Source: G963665495 sp963665495
GTDB lineage: Bacteria; Desulfobacterota; Desulfovibrionia; Desulfovibrionales; Desulfovibrionaceae
NCBI GenBank assembly: GCA_963665495.1
Contig: OY762289.1
Coordinates: 682,001 to 746,000 of the forward strand
DNA: 64,000 nt
Direction of reading: 5' to 3'
The notes below the pieces were generated by a model, which was not told where the DNA came from, did not search any database, and saw nothing but the letters and a program-made list of their open reading frames with translations. Of this stretch, positions 27,929 through 39,069 are shown piece by piece; within the stretch, counting starts at the first letter, position 1, and each line of letters begins with the position of its first letter. The position numbers and the translations under genes were made by a program.

Positions 27929-27957
27929 TTGACAGTCAGGTGTCAGCCGCCTATAAC
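27929..27957 (+). promoter_or_regulatory. rrn promoter P1
   Basis: TTGACA at 27929-27934, a 17-bp spacer and TATAAC at 27952-27957. The best -10 box of the series, farthest from 16S (about 800 bp). Confidence 0.75.
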
Positions 27958-28033
27958 TCCGCTTCTCGGGTGACGGACGGATTCGGCACTTCGAGACGGC
28001 CGAAAGCAGATTCAAAAAAGTTGAAACTTTCTC

Positions 28034-28062
28034 TTGACTGCTGAAAGCCGAAAGTTTAGAAG
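28034..28062 (+). promoter_or_regulatory. rrn promoter P2
   Basis: TTGACT at 28034-28039, 17-bp spacer, TAGAAG at 28057-28062. The -10 is poor; the call rests on its alignment with P4, P6 and P8. Confidence 0.55.
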
Positions 28063-28114
28063 GTTTGTCCGCTGCTTCGGTGGCGGGGTCGGTTGAAAAA
28101 AAGATTTTTTTCGA

Positions 28115-28143
28115 TTGACAGGCGGAAGGCGGCAGCGTAAGTT
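28115..28143 (+). promoter_or_regulatory. rrn promoter P3
   Basis: TTGACA at 28115-28120, 17-bp spacer, TAAGTT at 28138-28143. An A/T block lies just upstream of the -35 box. Confidence 0.7.
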
Positions 28144-28230
28144 GCACATCTTCTAAGATTCCAGGCAGATAGCTGAGTGCATCAGGTCGGAATCGACGGA
28201 AGAAAAAGTCAGCAAGTTTGAAAAAAGTTG

Positions 28231-28259
28231 TTGACTGCCTGAAGCCAAAGACGTAAAAA
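28231..28259 (+). promoter_or_regulatory. rrn promoter P4
   Basis: TTGACT at 28231-28236, 17-bp spacer ending CCAAAGACG, TAAAAA at 28254-28259. Same core as P6 and P8. Confidence 0.65.
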
Positions 28260-28311
28260 AGTCGTCCGCTGCTTCGGCAACGGGGTCGGTTGAAAAAAAA
28301 TTTTTTTTCGA

Positions 28312-28340
28312 TTGACAGGCGGAAGGCGGCAGCGTAAGTT
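28312..28340 (+). promoter_or_regulatory. rrn promoter P5
   Basis: TTGACA at 28312-28317, 17-bp spacer identical to that of P3, TAAGTT at 28335-28340. An exact duplicate of the P3 core. Confidence 0.7.
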
Positions 28341-28429
28341 GCACATCTTCTAAGATTCCAGACAGATAGCTAAATGCATCAGGTCGGAATCGACGGAAGA
28401 AAAAGTCAGCAGGTTTGAAAAAAAAGTTG

Positions 28430-28458
28430 TTGACTGCCGAATGCCAAAGACGTAAAAG
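28430..28458 (+). promoter_or_regulatory. rrn promoter P6
   Basis: TTGACT at 28430-28435, 17-bp spacer ending CCAAAGACG, TAAAAG at 28453-28458. Confidence 0.65.
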
Positions 28459-28511
28459 AGTCGTCCGCTGCCCTGAGCAGCGGGTCAATTGAAAAAAAGA
28501 TTTTTTTCCGA

Positions 28512-28540
28512 TTGACAAGGCTGGGCCGGCATCGTAAGAT
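28512..28540 (+). promoter_or_regulatory. rrn promoter P7
   Basis: TTGACA at 28512-28517, 17-bp spacer, TAAGAT at 28535-28540. A diverged version of P3/P5 with a better -10. Confidence 0.7.
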
Positions 28541-28596
28541 GTACATCCTCCAAAAATATGGACGGATGGGTCGACAAAAAAAGTTTCACTTTTTAG

Positions 28597-28625
28597 TTGA
28601 CTGGCGAAAACCAAAGACGTAAAAA
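28597..28625 (+). promoter_or_regulatory. rrn promoter P8 (nearest to 16S)
   Basis: TTGACT at 28597-28602, 17-bp spacer ending CCAAAGACG, TAAAAA at 28620-28625. Transcripts would start about 130 bp before mature 16S and include the boxA-like site. Confidence 0.7.
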
Positions 28626-28657
28626 GATTTCTTCCGCTTCGGCGGATAGCTTTAAAA

Positions 28658-28670
28658 AGCTCTTTGACAA
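28658..28670 (+). promoter_or_regulatory. boxA-like antitermination site in the 16S leader
   Basis: AGCTCTTTGACAA resembles the rrn boxA core (TGCTCTTTAACA), which recruits Nus factors. The same core recurs at 30360 (GCTCTTTGACA) before the tRNAs and, weaker, at 30674 (GCTCATTGACAG) before 23S. Confidence 0.7.
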
Positions 28671-28687
28671 TTAAATAGCGAGCCGGG
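28669..28687 (+). other. 16S precursor processing stem, 5' arm
   Basis: AATTAAATAGCGAGCCGGG is a perfect 19-bp complement of 30326-30344 downstream of 16S. The two arms would form the long helix cut by RNase III during maturation. Confidence 0.9.
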
Positions 28688-28761
28688 AAAGTGAATCTAG
28701 CAGTAAATGCTAGGTAAGGTCCACATAACAATGGACCGTCAATAAGAGTTCAGCGATTTAT

Positions 28762-30314
<1,553 letters not shown>

Positions 30315-30325
30315 ACGAGAACAAA

Positions 30326-30344
30326 CCCGGCTCGCTATTTAATT
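30326..30344 (+). other. 16S precursor processing stem, 3' arm
   Basis: CCCGGCTCGCTATTTAATT pairs perfectly with 28669-28687 across the whole 16S gene. Confidence 0.9.
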
Positions 30345-30397
30345 GCAAGGGGCTTTTCCGCTCTTTGACATGTTAGCGCGAGATGCGAACCGCAAAT

Positions 30398-30476
<79 letters not shown>

Positions 30477-30483
30477 TCCCAGT

Positions 30484-30559
30484 GGGGGTGTAGCTCAGCT
30501 GGGAGAGCACCTGCCTTGCAAGCAGGGGGTCATCGGTTCAAATCCGTTCACCTCCACCA
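30484..30559 (+). tRNA. tRNA-Ala (anticodon TGC)
   Basis: 76 nt with CCA encoded. The acceptor stem is GGGGGTG with CACCTCC (one G-U pair). The anticodon arm is CTGCCTTGCAAGCAGG. Only 7 bp separate it from tRNA-Ile. Confidence 0.97.
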
Positions 30560-30689
30560 CCCTACCCTGCCTTTACCCGCAGGTCTGGATTGGTCGGATG
30601 GTACATTTCTTTCCCGGTTCGCAGATTCGAATTCTATTCGAGTATGCCAACCGGGCTGGAAAGCCCGAATTAGCGCTCATTGACAGTTA

Positions 30690-30720
30690 CATAGGGAAAA
30701 AGAAGAGAAATATAAGCAAG
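30690..30720 (+). other. 23S precursor processing stem, 5' arm
   Basis: CATAGGGAAAAAGAAGAGAA and following bases are complementary, with small bulges, to TTTTCTCTTCTTCCCTATG at 33653-33671 after 23S. This is the expected RNase III stem. Confidence 0.85.
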
Positions 30721-30723
30721 AAT

Positions 30724-33648
<2,925 letters not shown>

Positions 33649-33652
33649 TTGC

Positions 33653-33671
33653 TTTTCTCTTCTTCCCTATG
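33653..33671 (+). other. 23S precursor processing stem, 3' arm
   Basis: TTTTCTCTTCTTCCCTATG pairs with the segment 30690-30711 before 23S. Confidence 0.85.
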
Positions 33672-33685
33672 AACTTATATATTTT

Positions 33686-33803
33686 GTCCTGGTGGTCATG
33701 GAGGAGGGGGTACACCCGTTCCCATTCCGAACACGGCAGTTAAGCCCTCCATCGCCGATGATACTGCAGAGGAGTCTGTGGGAAAGTAGGTCGTCGCCAG
33801 GGC
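33686..33803 (+). rRNA. rrf: 5S ribosomal RNA
   Basis: About 118 nt. Helix I is GTCCTGG with CCAGGGC. The conserved loop segments CCCATTCCGAACACGGCAGTTAAG and AGTAGGTCGTCGCC are present. It lies 38 bp after 23S in the same operon. Confidence 0.95.
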
Positions 33804-33813
33804 AAGAATTTCC

Positions 33814-33850
33814 CCAAAACGCTCGCTTATTTCCTAAGCGAGCGTTTTGG
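33814..33850. terminator. Hairpin terminator after the rRNA operon
   Basis: A perfect 16-bp stem, CCAAAACGCTCGCTTA (33814-33829) with TAAGCGAGCGTTTTGG (33835-33850), around a 5-nt loop. The T-run is inside the 3' arm, and the sequence can act on both strands. It separates the operon from the convergent methyltransferase operon. Confidence 0.85.
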
Positions 33851-33873
33851 CGTTTGAGGGGGGATGGCCTGAT

Positions 33874-34671
33874 CTAGTTGAACCGCAAATGAACGATCCG
33901 GCAGGCAAGGTACGGCCGGATGATGGGCAGCCTGGCAATCTTTCCGAATATGCCCCAGCGTTCTTTGTAGTGATCATAATAGTGGTGTTCGTCGACGTAT
34001 GTTATACCCGGCGCCCAGGTCTCCATATCTTTACTGTTTTTCAATCCCCATTTGAATTCCGCGCTGCTGTCGATTTTTTTTACCGACTCGTGCTTGCTGC
34101 TTTTGCCGACCATAAATGGGGCCAGCATTTCGAAGAGCATTTCCGATCCCGGCATTCGTTGCACCAATTCCTTGAAAAATTGCTGGAGTTGGCTTTCTTC
34201 AAAATACATGAACAATCCTTCGGCAAGGAACAGCACCGGTCGGCCGGCTACATCCACCTCGTCCATCCAGCTCAGGTCGAACAAGGATTTTGAAATAAAC
34301 CTGTAATACGCGGTTTCCTCAAAGAAGCGTTTGCGCATCTCAATGCTGTCCGGCAGATCTATTTCATACCAGTCGACAGCACCATTGCAGACCCGTTGAT
34401 AGCGTGTATCCAAGCCGGCGCCCAGATTAATGACCACCGCATCGGGGTGCTGCTCCAGAAATGTTGCCAGTTGCTGGTCGAGTATCAGCGTGCGAACAGC
34501 CACGCCCAGGCGTGTCAGCCTGGCCTTTTCAAAGCGTGAAAAGTCATAGTCGATCCGGGATACCATCTCTACGGCTTTCTCATCGCGAATGATGGGATCT
34601 TTTTCCTGTGTCGCAGCTGCCCGAGCCCAGAGAGCAATCAATAGGGTTTCAGGAACTCCTGTTAATGTCAT
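33874..34671 (-). CDS. SAM-dependent methyltransferase of the leucine carboxyl methyltransferase (LCMT/PPM1) type
   Basis: 265 aa. The family pattern is clear: N-terminal TLLIALWARAAATQEKDPIIRDEKA, the SAM loop VVINLGAGLDTRYQRV, DWYEIDLPDSIEMRKRF and PVLFLAEGLFMYFEE. Bacterial members often methylate polyketide or other small carboxyl/hydroxyl compounds rather than proteins. The ATG has AGAGAGG at good distance. It is 25 bp after the preceding methyltransferase gene in a TetR-controlled operon. Confidence 0.88.
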   Translation of the reverse strand: MTLTGVPETLLIALWARAAATQEKDPIIRDEKAVEMVSRIDYDFSRFEKARLTRLGVAVRTLILDQQLATFLEQHPDAVVINLGAGLDTRYQRVCNGAVDWYEIDLPDSIEMRKRFFEETAYYRFISKSLFDLSWMDEVDVAGRPVLFLAEGLFMYFEESQLQQFFKELVQRMPGSEMLFEMLAPFMVGKSSKHESVKKIDSSAEFKWGLKNSKDMETWAPGITYVDEHHYYDHYKERWGIFGKIARLPIIRPYLACRIVHLRFN

Positions 34672-34696
34672 TGTTTCAGCCTCTCTTGCGCGTATG

Positions 34697-35740
34697 TTAT
34701 ACGCGAGGTTGCTGTTTTCTGCCGAGCGTCAGTTCCACGGGGCCATGGGCTTTCATTTCGCTGTCGATCAAAGTACGCATTTCTGTGGAAGCAAAACCCG
34801 CATTGAGCATGGCTCGGGCGACCTGACCGGTTTTCAAGGAGATATCATTGCCCTGCACCATGGAAGGCAACCAGCTGATGACGCTTTCTGCGGGGCTGGT
34901 GCCGTCCTGGCTCATGCCGTCCGAAGTAACCAGGAATATGCCGCCCGGATTCAGTGCTTCATGGACGCGCGGCATGAGCGCATCCAAGCGGTCGCGGTAA
35001 AAATTCAGCGTGAAGTTGGCCATGATTAAATCATAACCAGAACCAAAATCATCCGACATATAATCGCCGGGGCGGATATTGATACGCTCTTCGGCTCCAT
35101 ATTCGGAAACCACTTCCTTGGCGACAGTACAGACCGGTTCCTGATCCATGAGTACGCATTCGAGGGATGGGTGCGCGGCGGTGACGGCAATACCGATGAT
35201 GCCCGGACCTGATCCCATATCAAGTATGCTGCTGAAAGAATCGAATTCGGGAAGTTCCGACACATACTGCGCAATAAGCTGCGCCCTGCCGCTGCGCGTA
35301 TAGTTGAGTCCGGCGCGTGCGCAATATTCCCAGAGATCCGGGGAGGAAATATCTTTGGGCGGAGGCGGTCCGTCTTTGATGCGGTCGAACAAACCGCCCG
35401 ACATGATCGGCAATGACCAGCTTTCCATGAACAGCAGGGAAGTGCCCAGGGAGGTATCTTTACCGGTGGTGAGAAAAGTGTTGGTTTTCGGAGTGTTCTG
35501 ATAGTGGTTTTTTTTTTTATTGATGCAGCCAATGGCGACCAGCGCATTGAGCAGATGCTCCGTATTCCCCGGATGCAAATCAAGCGTATCTGCAAGGGCA
35601 TCGGCGGTGACAGGGTGTACGCAATGGTCAAAAATGGCGAGCCGTATGGCGGTTTTCAGTGTTTCCCATTTGATTGTGGTATACAGCAACTGGAAATATT
35701 CTTCAGACGTATCAACCGGCGTAGGCAGATCTTTAATCAT
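34697..35740 (-). CDS. O-methyltransferase with N-terminal dimerisation domain (Methyltransf_2-like)
   Basis: 347 aa from MIKDLPTPVDTSEEYFQ (GAGG upstream); the open frame continues to 35821 within tetR. Residues ~15-95 look like the winged-helix dimerisation domain (LKTAIRLAIFDHCVHPVTADALADTLDLHPGNTEHLLNALV). The SAM fold follows (ILDMGSGPGIIGIAVTAAHP, LIMANFTLNFYRDRL, GGIFLVTSDGM). The group includes pigment and small-molecule methyltransferases. The substrate is not inferable. Second gene of the TetR operon. Confidence 0.88.
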   Translation of the reverse strand: MIKDLPTPVDTSEEYFQLLYTTIKWETLKTAIRLAIFDHCVHPVTADALADTLDLHPGNTEHLLNALVAIGCINKKKNHYQNTPKTNTFLTTGKDTSLGTSLLFMESWSLPIMSGGLFDRIKDGPPPPKDISSPDLWEYCARAGLNYTRSGRAQLIAQYVSELPEFDSFSSILDMGSGPGIIGIAVTAAHPSLECVLMDQEPVCTVAKEVVSEYGAEERINIRPGDYMSDDFGSGYDLIMANFTLNFYRDRLDALMPRVHEALNPGGIFLVTSDGMSQDGTSPAESVISWLPSMVQGNDISLKTGQVARAMLNAGFASTEMRTLIDSEMKAHGPVELTLGRKQQPRV

Positions 35741-35781
35741 GGTGATAAGTACCTCGTGCTGTTGATGGTTGAAACAAGGTT

Positions 35782-36396
35782 TCAGGTTTTCGCAAGCCCC
35801 CGGGTTACGAATAGAAAACATTGCTGAAAATAGAAGTCGTCGGCGTCAGTGGGGGAGAGCTGTGCGCCGGCGGCCTGGTGTTTGATGAAATGTTCGTGAT
35901 ATTCCCACCAGAAATGCACTGCACCGCAAATCATTATGGAGATATTGAGCGGTGTCAGGTCGTCTCGGATTTCTCCCAGCTCCTGAGCCTGCCGGATTCG
36001 CTGGCAGTACTCATGATGCAGTTTATCCTCCCCCGGCCACGGATCTGTTTCCCCTTCCAGTCTTCCCCAATTGGCCAGGCGCATCATGGTCGGGTTGTCC
36101 CGATAAAACTGAAACATGGAAGCGAGCAGTTGCTTAAGGAAAGAGTGGAAGGAGTCGTCTTCGAAAAGGTTTTCTCTGTCCGCTGCGATATACCTGCTGA
36201 TAATGCTTGCTTTTACAGACTCGTACACGCCTTTTTTATCTTTGAAATGAAAGACGATCAGCGGTCCGGACGCTCCGCTTGCCTCTGACAGTTCCCGCAG
36301 GGAAGTGCCTGCGAAGCCCTTTTCGGCAAAGAGTTTCTCCGCTGCCTCTAAAATCTGCTCTTTTGTTCTTTCTGCATCACGTGTTTTATTTTTCAT
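35782..36396 (-). CDS. TetR-family transcriptional regulator
   Basis: 204 aa. The N-terminal helix-turn-helix (residues ~10-58) is typical: TKEQILEAAEKLFAEKGFAGTSLRELSEASG, with SGPLIVFHFKDKKGVYESV. The C-terminal half is the ligand/dimer domain and has an unusually aromatic, Trp-rich stretch (GAVHFWWEYHEHF). It is the first gene of the operon and probably represses itself and the two methyltransferases through the palindrome upstream of its start. Confidence 0.93.
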   Translation of the reverse strand: MKNKTRDAERTKEQILEAAEKLFAEKGFAGTSLRELSEASGASGPLIVFHFKDKKGVYESVKASIISRYIAADRENLFEDDSFHSFLKQLLASMFQFYRDNPTMMRLANWGRLEGETDPWPGEDKLHHEYCQRIRQAQELGEIRDDLTPLNISIMICGAVHFWWEYHEHFIKHQAAGAQLSPTDADDFYFQQCFLFVTRGLAKT

Positions 36397-36416
36397 GAAA
36401 AATCGGCTTGTTATTT

Positions 36417-36440
36417 AATTTACTGAATAGTTAGTAAATT
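36417..36440. promoter_or_regulatory. Palindromic TetR operator
   Basis: AATTTACT (36417-36424) and AGTAAATT (36433-36440) are perfect inverted 8-bp arms with an 8-bp centre. It overlaps the -10 box of the promoter reading into tetR, as expected for autorepression. Confidence 0.8.
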
Positions 36441-36466
36441 AATAGCAGATTTCATTTCTTTTTCAA
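36439..36466 (-). promoter_or_regulatory. Promoter of the tetR-methyltransferase operon
   Basis: On the minus strand: TTGAAA (36466-36461), a 16-bp spacer and TATTAA (36444-36439). The -10 abuts the palindrome. Confidence 0.7.
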
Positions 36467-36716
36467 GCCCTTTTTGGGACCGCGTTGAACTTATTACCCT
36501 TGCCCAACCGGAGGTTTTTTTCTTTGGCGTACGCATATCCTGATATTCGGGTGCGGCGGGGAAGGCTGATTCATTTTTCGGGGTGTTCTTCTGGTGGAAA
36601 AAAGGGCACTTGAGCTATTGCCCCTGTTCGGGCTATGATAGTCTCAGAAACAGAAGCGCTCATGCAGCGGAGGCCGTATTGGACCGTATATGACGCGTTG
36701 CAGTCAGGAGAAAACA

Positions 36717-37181
36717 ATGGCTGAAGATAAAAATTCTATTGCGGATATGTTGGATGATACGAAGTGGGGGAAAGATTTTGTTCGCCAGGAAATCGATATA
36801 ATTGCCAAGTATATGAGCCTGCAGCATTACAGGCAGGGTGAACATATTTTCCAGCAGGGCGACAGACAGAACTTTATGGCGTTTATTGTTGAAGGAAAGG
36901 TAGACATAATCAAAGAAAGCGCGGATGCTCTGGAAATGATTGTCGTCACTTTGCTGCCGCGGACGTATTTCGGCGAGATGTCCTTTGTGGACGACGAGCC
37001 CCGTTCCGCTTCTGCAGTGGCACGCGGCCCGGTGACGCTGCTGTTTCTTTCCACGGATAATTTCGAAAGAATTGCCGAGGATTACCCTAAGCTGGCATTC
37101 AGGATGATGCGCAATATCGCGAAGATGATCAGCCAACGGCTCAGGATGACTACGGGAAAACTGGTCTACACACGGGCTTAG
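36717..37181 (+). CDS. Cyclic-nucleotide-binding-domain protein without DNA-binding domain
   Basis: 154 aa from MAEDKNSIADML, with AGGAGA at good spacing. A single cNMP-binding barrel (~residues 30-145): YRQGEHIFQQGDRQNFMAFIVEGKVDII, then the phosphate-binding cassette region RTYFGEMSFVDDEPRSASAVARG, with GEMS and RSA kept. The helix-turn-helix of CRP/FNR proteins is absent, so it works by protein contact or is a stand-alone sensor. It is followed 39 bp later by the TMTC-like gene. Confidence 0.88.
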   Translation: MAEDKNSIADMLDDTKWGKDFVRQEIDIIAKYMSLQHYRQGEHIFQQGDRQNFMAFIVEGKVDIIKESADALEMIVVTLLPRTYFGEMSFVDDEPRSASAVARGPVTLLFLSTDNFERIAEDYPKLAFRMMRNIAKMISQRLRMTTGKLVYTRA

Positions 37182-37220
37182 TTTTTCGGGTATCCTTGAC
37201 GGCTGCGGAAATGCAGCTGC

Positions 37221-38948
37221 ATGACCAGTCATTCAGACCTTGCTGGGCGGGAGGTTTCCAAAAAATGGTGCAAGCCTCAGACGGCCAATAGCATGTCTTG
37301 CGATACGACGACACTGTTTGCCGTTCCTGAACCAACTAAACCGGGGATGTCCCTGCTTGCGGCGGCCAGTATTTTTTTTGTGGCCGTTGCAATCGGATAT
37401 GGATGTACGGTCAGCAATCCGTTCATCCATGAGGACAAGTTTTTTCTTCTCTGGAATCCCTTGTTCGGTCAAACCGATCAGGCCGGATCCTTTCTCTTCG
37501 AACGGACGACAGAACCTCGTCCTCTGGTCTTTGCTTCATTTTACATCAATTACTTGATCAGCGGTTTTGAAGTCTGGAGTTATCATCTGGTCAATATGCT
37601 GATCCATGCGCTGGCGGCATTGACGCTCTTTGGAATCGTCAGGTTGAGCATTCGTTGGCCCGAGCTGCGCGAGCAATATTGGAGCAAACGCGACTGTCTG
37701 TCTCTGGCCTGCGGGCTTATCTGGGCGCTGCATCCGCTGCAGACGCAATCCGTGACATATATCTCCCAGCGTTCGGAATCCTTTGCCGGGCTGTTTCTGC
37801 TTTTGACCTTGTATTGTGCCATCCACTTTTTTCAGGCCAGGGCAAGCCGCTCGCGCCAGAAATGGATGGTCTTTGCAGGGGCCAATCTTGTGCTGGGCGT
37901 TTTATGCAAAGAATTCGTGGCAATTATTACCGTGCTGATCCTTTGTTATGAGTACGTATTTTGCAAAATTACCCGTCGGTCTGTTCCGTTATACCTCTGT
38001 CTGCTTCCGGGGCTTGGAACCGCGGTTATTCTGTTTTTTGGATTTCCCAATACCACTGAAGGGGTAGCCGCCGTAAAACTCAGCCATCTGGATTATTTTC
38101 TGACGCAGGCTGAGATTATCTGGCAATATGTTTCGCTGGCCGTCTGGCCGGATGCCTTGATTTTCGATTACGTCCATACGATTGACCCCTTGTCCGTGGC
38201 CTGGCCATACGTTGCGGGGTTGGGCATTGTTGCCTGTGTCGCCGGGTGGGGCGTCTGGAAGCGCAAACCCTGGGGAGTGGTGCTGGCGGGGTTTCTCCTG
38301 ACGCTGGCGCCCACTTCGAGCTTTTTACCGATGCCGGCGCTTGCTGCGGAAAACCGCATGTACGTTCCTCTGGCCAGTCTGGTGATACTTGTCGTTTTCG
38401 GTGTGTATCATTTCGGCGTCCGCCTGCTGCATATCACTGTGGCCGGACCGGATAACAGGGCCAGGATCGGGTTGATCCTAGGCCGGGTGCTGTTGTTCGT
38501 CTGTTGTTCGATTTTGCTGACGCTCACAATGATGCGGAACTGGGACTATCGTTCGGAACTCGGCTTGTGGCTGGATACTCTGGCAAAACAGAAGGAGAAC
38601 TACCGCGCCTATGCCTGGGCAGGCGCCATACTCGTGGACCAGGCGGAACCGGAAAAAGCGATTCCGTATCTGGAAGAGTCTCTTAAAATCAAGCCCGACA
38701 GCTTTAACGCGCGCTTGCATATGGGGCGGGCCATGTCCATGCTGGACCATGACGATGAGTCCATGCGCTGGTTTCGGGAATCCCTTTCTCTGAATCCGAC
38801 CAATTATCGGCTCTGCAACCATGTGGGGGTGGTGCTGTTCAATTTGGGGAACAAAGCCGCAGCCCGCGAGGTCTTCAGCGCATCCAAGCGTTTGGAGCCG
38901 TCTAATTCCACAGCTGACAAATATCTTTCCCTGCTCCCGATTAATTAA
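37221..38948 (+). CDS. TMTC-like GT-C membrane protein with C-terminal TPR repeats
   Basis: 575 aa. The N-terminal ~440 residues have about ten membrane helices and the hallmark pattern of TMTC/O-mannosyltransferase-type proteins: NPFIHEDKFFLLWNPLFG, then RPLVFASFYINYLISG and WSYHLVNMLIHALAALTLF. An HPLQTQSVTYISQRSE loop follows. The C-terminal ~110 residues are TPR repeats (YLEESLKIKPDSFNARLHMGRAM, WFRESLSLNPTNYRLCNHVGVV). A glycosyl-transfer role is likely by fold, but the substrate is unknown. The start is uncertain; later in-frame ATGs exist. Confidence 0.83.
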   Translation: MTSHSDLAGREVSKKWCKPQTANSMSCDTTTLFAVPEPTKPGMSLLAAASIFFVAVAIGYGCTVSNPFIHEDKFFLLWNPLFGQTDQAGSFLFERTTEPRPLVFASFYINYLISGFEVWSYHLVNMLIHALAALTLFGIVRLSIRWPELREQYWSKRDCLSLACGLIWALHPLQTQSVTYISQRSESFAGLFLLLTLYCAIHFFQARASRSRQKWMVFAGANLVLGVLCKEFVAIITVLILCYEYVFCKITRRSVPLYLCLLPGLGTAVILFFGFPNTTEGVAAVKLSHLDYFLTQAEIIWQYVSLAVWPDALIFDYVHTIDPLSVAWPYVAGLGIVACVAGWGVWKRKPWGVVLAGFLLTLAPTSSFLPMPALAAENRMYVPLASLVILVVFGVYHFGVRLLHITVAGPDNRARIGLILGRVLLFVCCSILLTLTMMRNWDYRSELGLWLDTLAKQKENYRAYAWAGAILVDQAEPEKAIPYLEESLKIKPDSFNARLHMGRAMSMLDHDDESMRWFRESLSLNPTNYRLCNHVGVVLFNLGNKAAAREVFSASKRLEPSNSTADKYLSLLPIN

Positions 38949-39069
38949 AATTTTGTCTTTTTTTCAGCCTGTTCTGCATAATTTCCTCTAATCTCCCCTT
39001 TTCTATTTCAAAAAACATAGGCACCGCGCCAGTGTTGCGGTATACTTTTTCATAAAAAAGAAAAAGCTC

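Larger units (their letters stand above)
27929..28640 (+). repeat. Tandem ~198-bp promoter repeats upstream of 16S rRNA
   Basis: Two nearly identical units (-35 boxes at 28034/28115 and 28231/28312), a third diverged unit (28430/28512) and partial units at each end. Each full unit has one TTGACT-type and one TTGACA-type promoter 81-82 bp apart. Unit spacing is 197-200 bp. A/T-rich blocks (GAAAAAAAGATTTTTTTCGA) precede the TTGACA boxes, like UP elements. The CCGCTGCTTCGG segments between them look like small hairpins. Confidence 0.9.
36397..36716. other. Intergenic region between tetR and the cyclic-nucleotide-binding gene
   Basis: About 320 bp between divergent genes. It holds the TetR operator and promoter (36417-36466) and, on the plus strand, a candidate promoter TTGAGC (36610-36615), 18-bp spacer, TATGAT (36634-36639), about 80 bp before the downstream gene. 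Nothing else was recognised. Confidence 0.6.
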
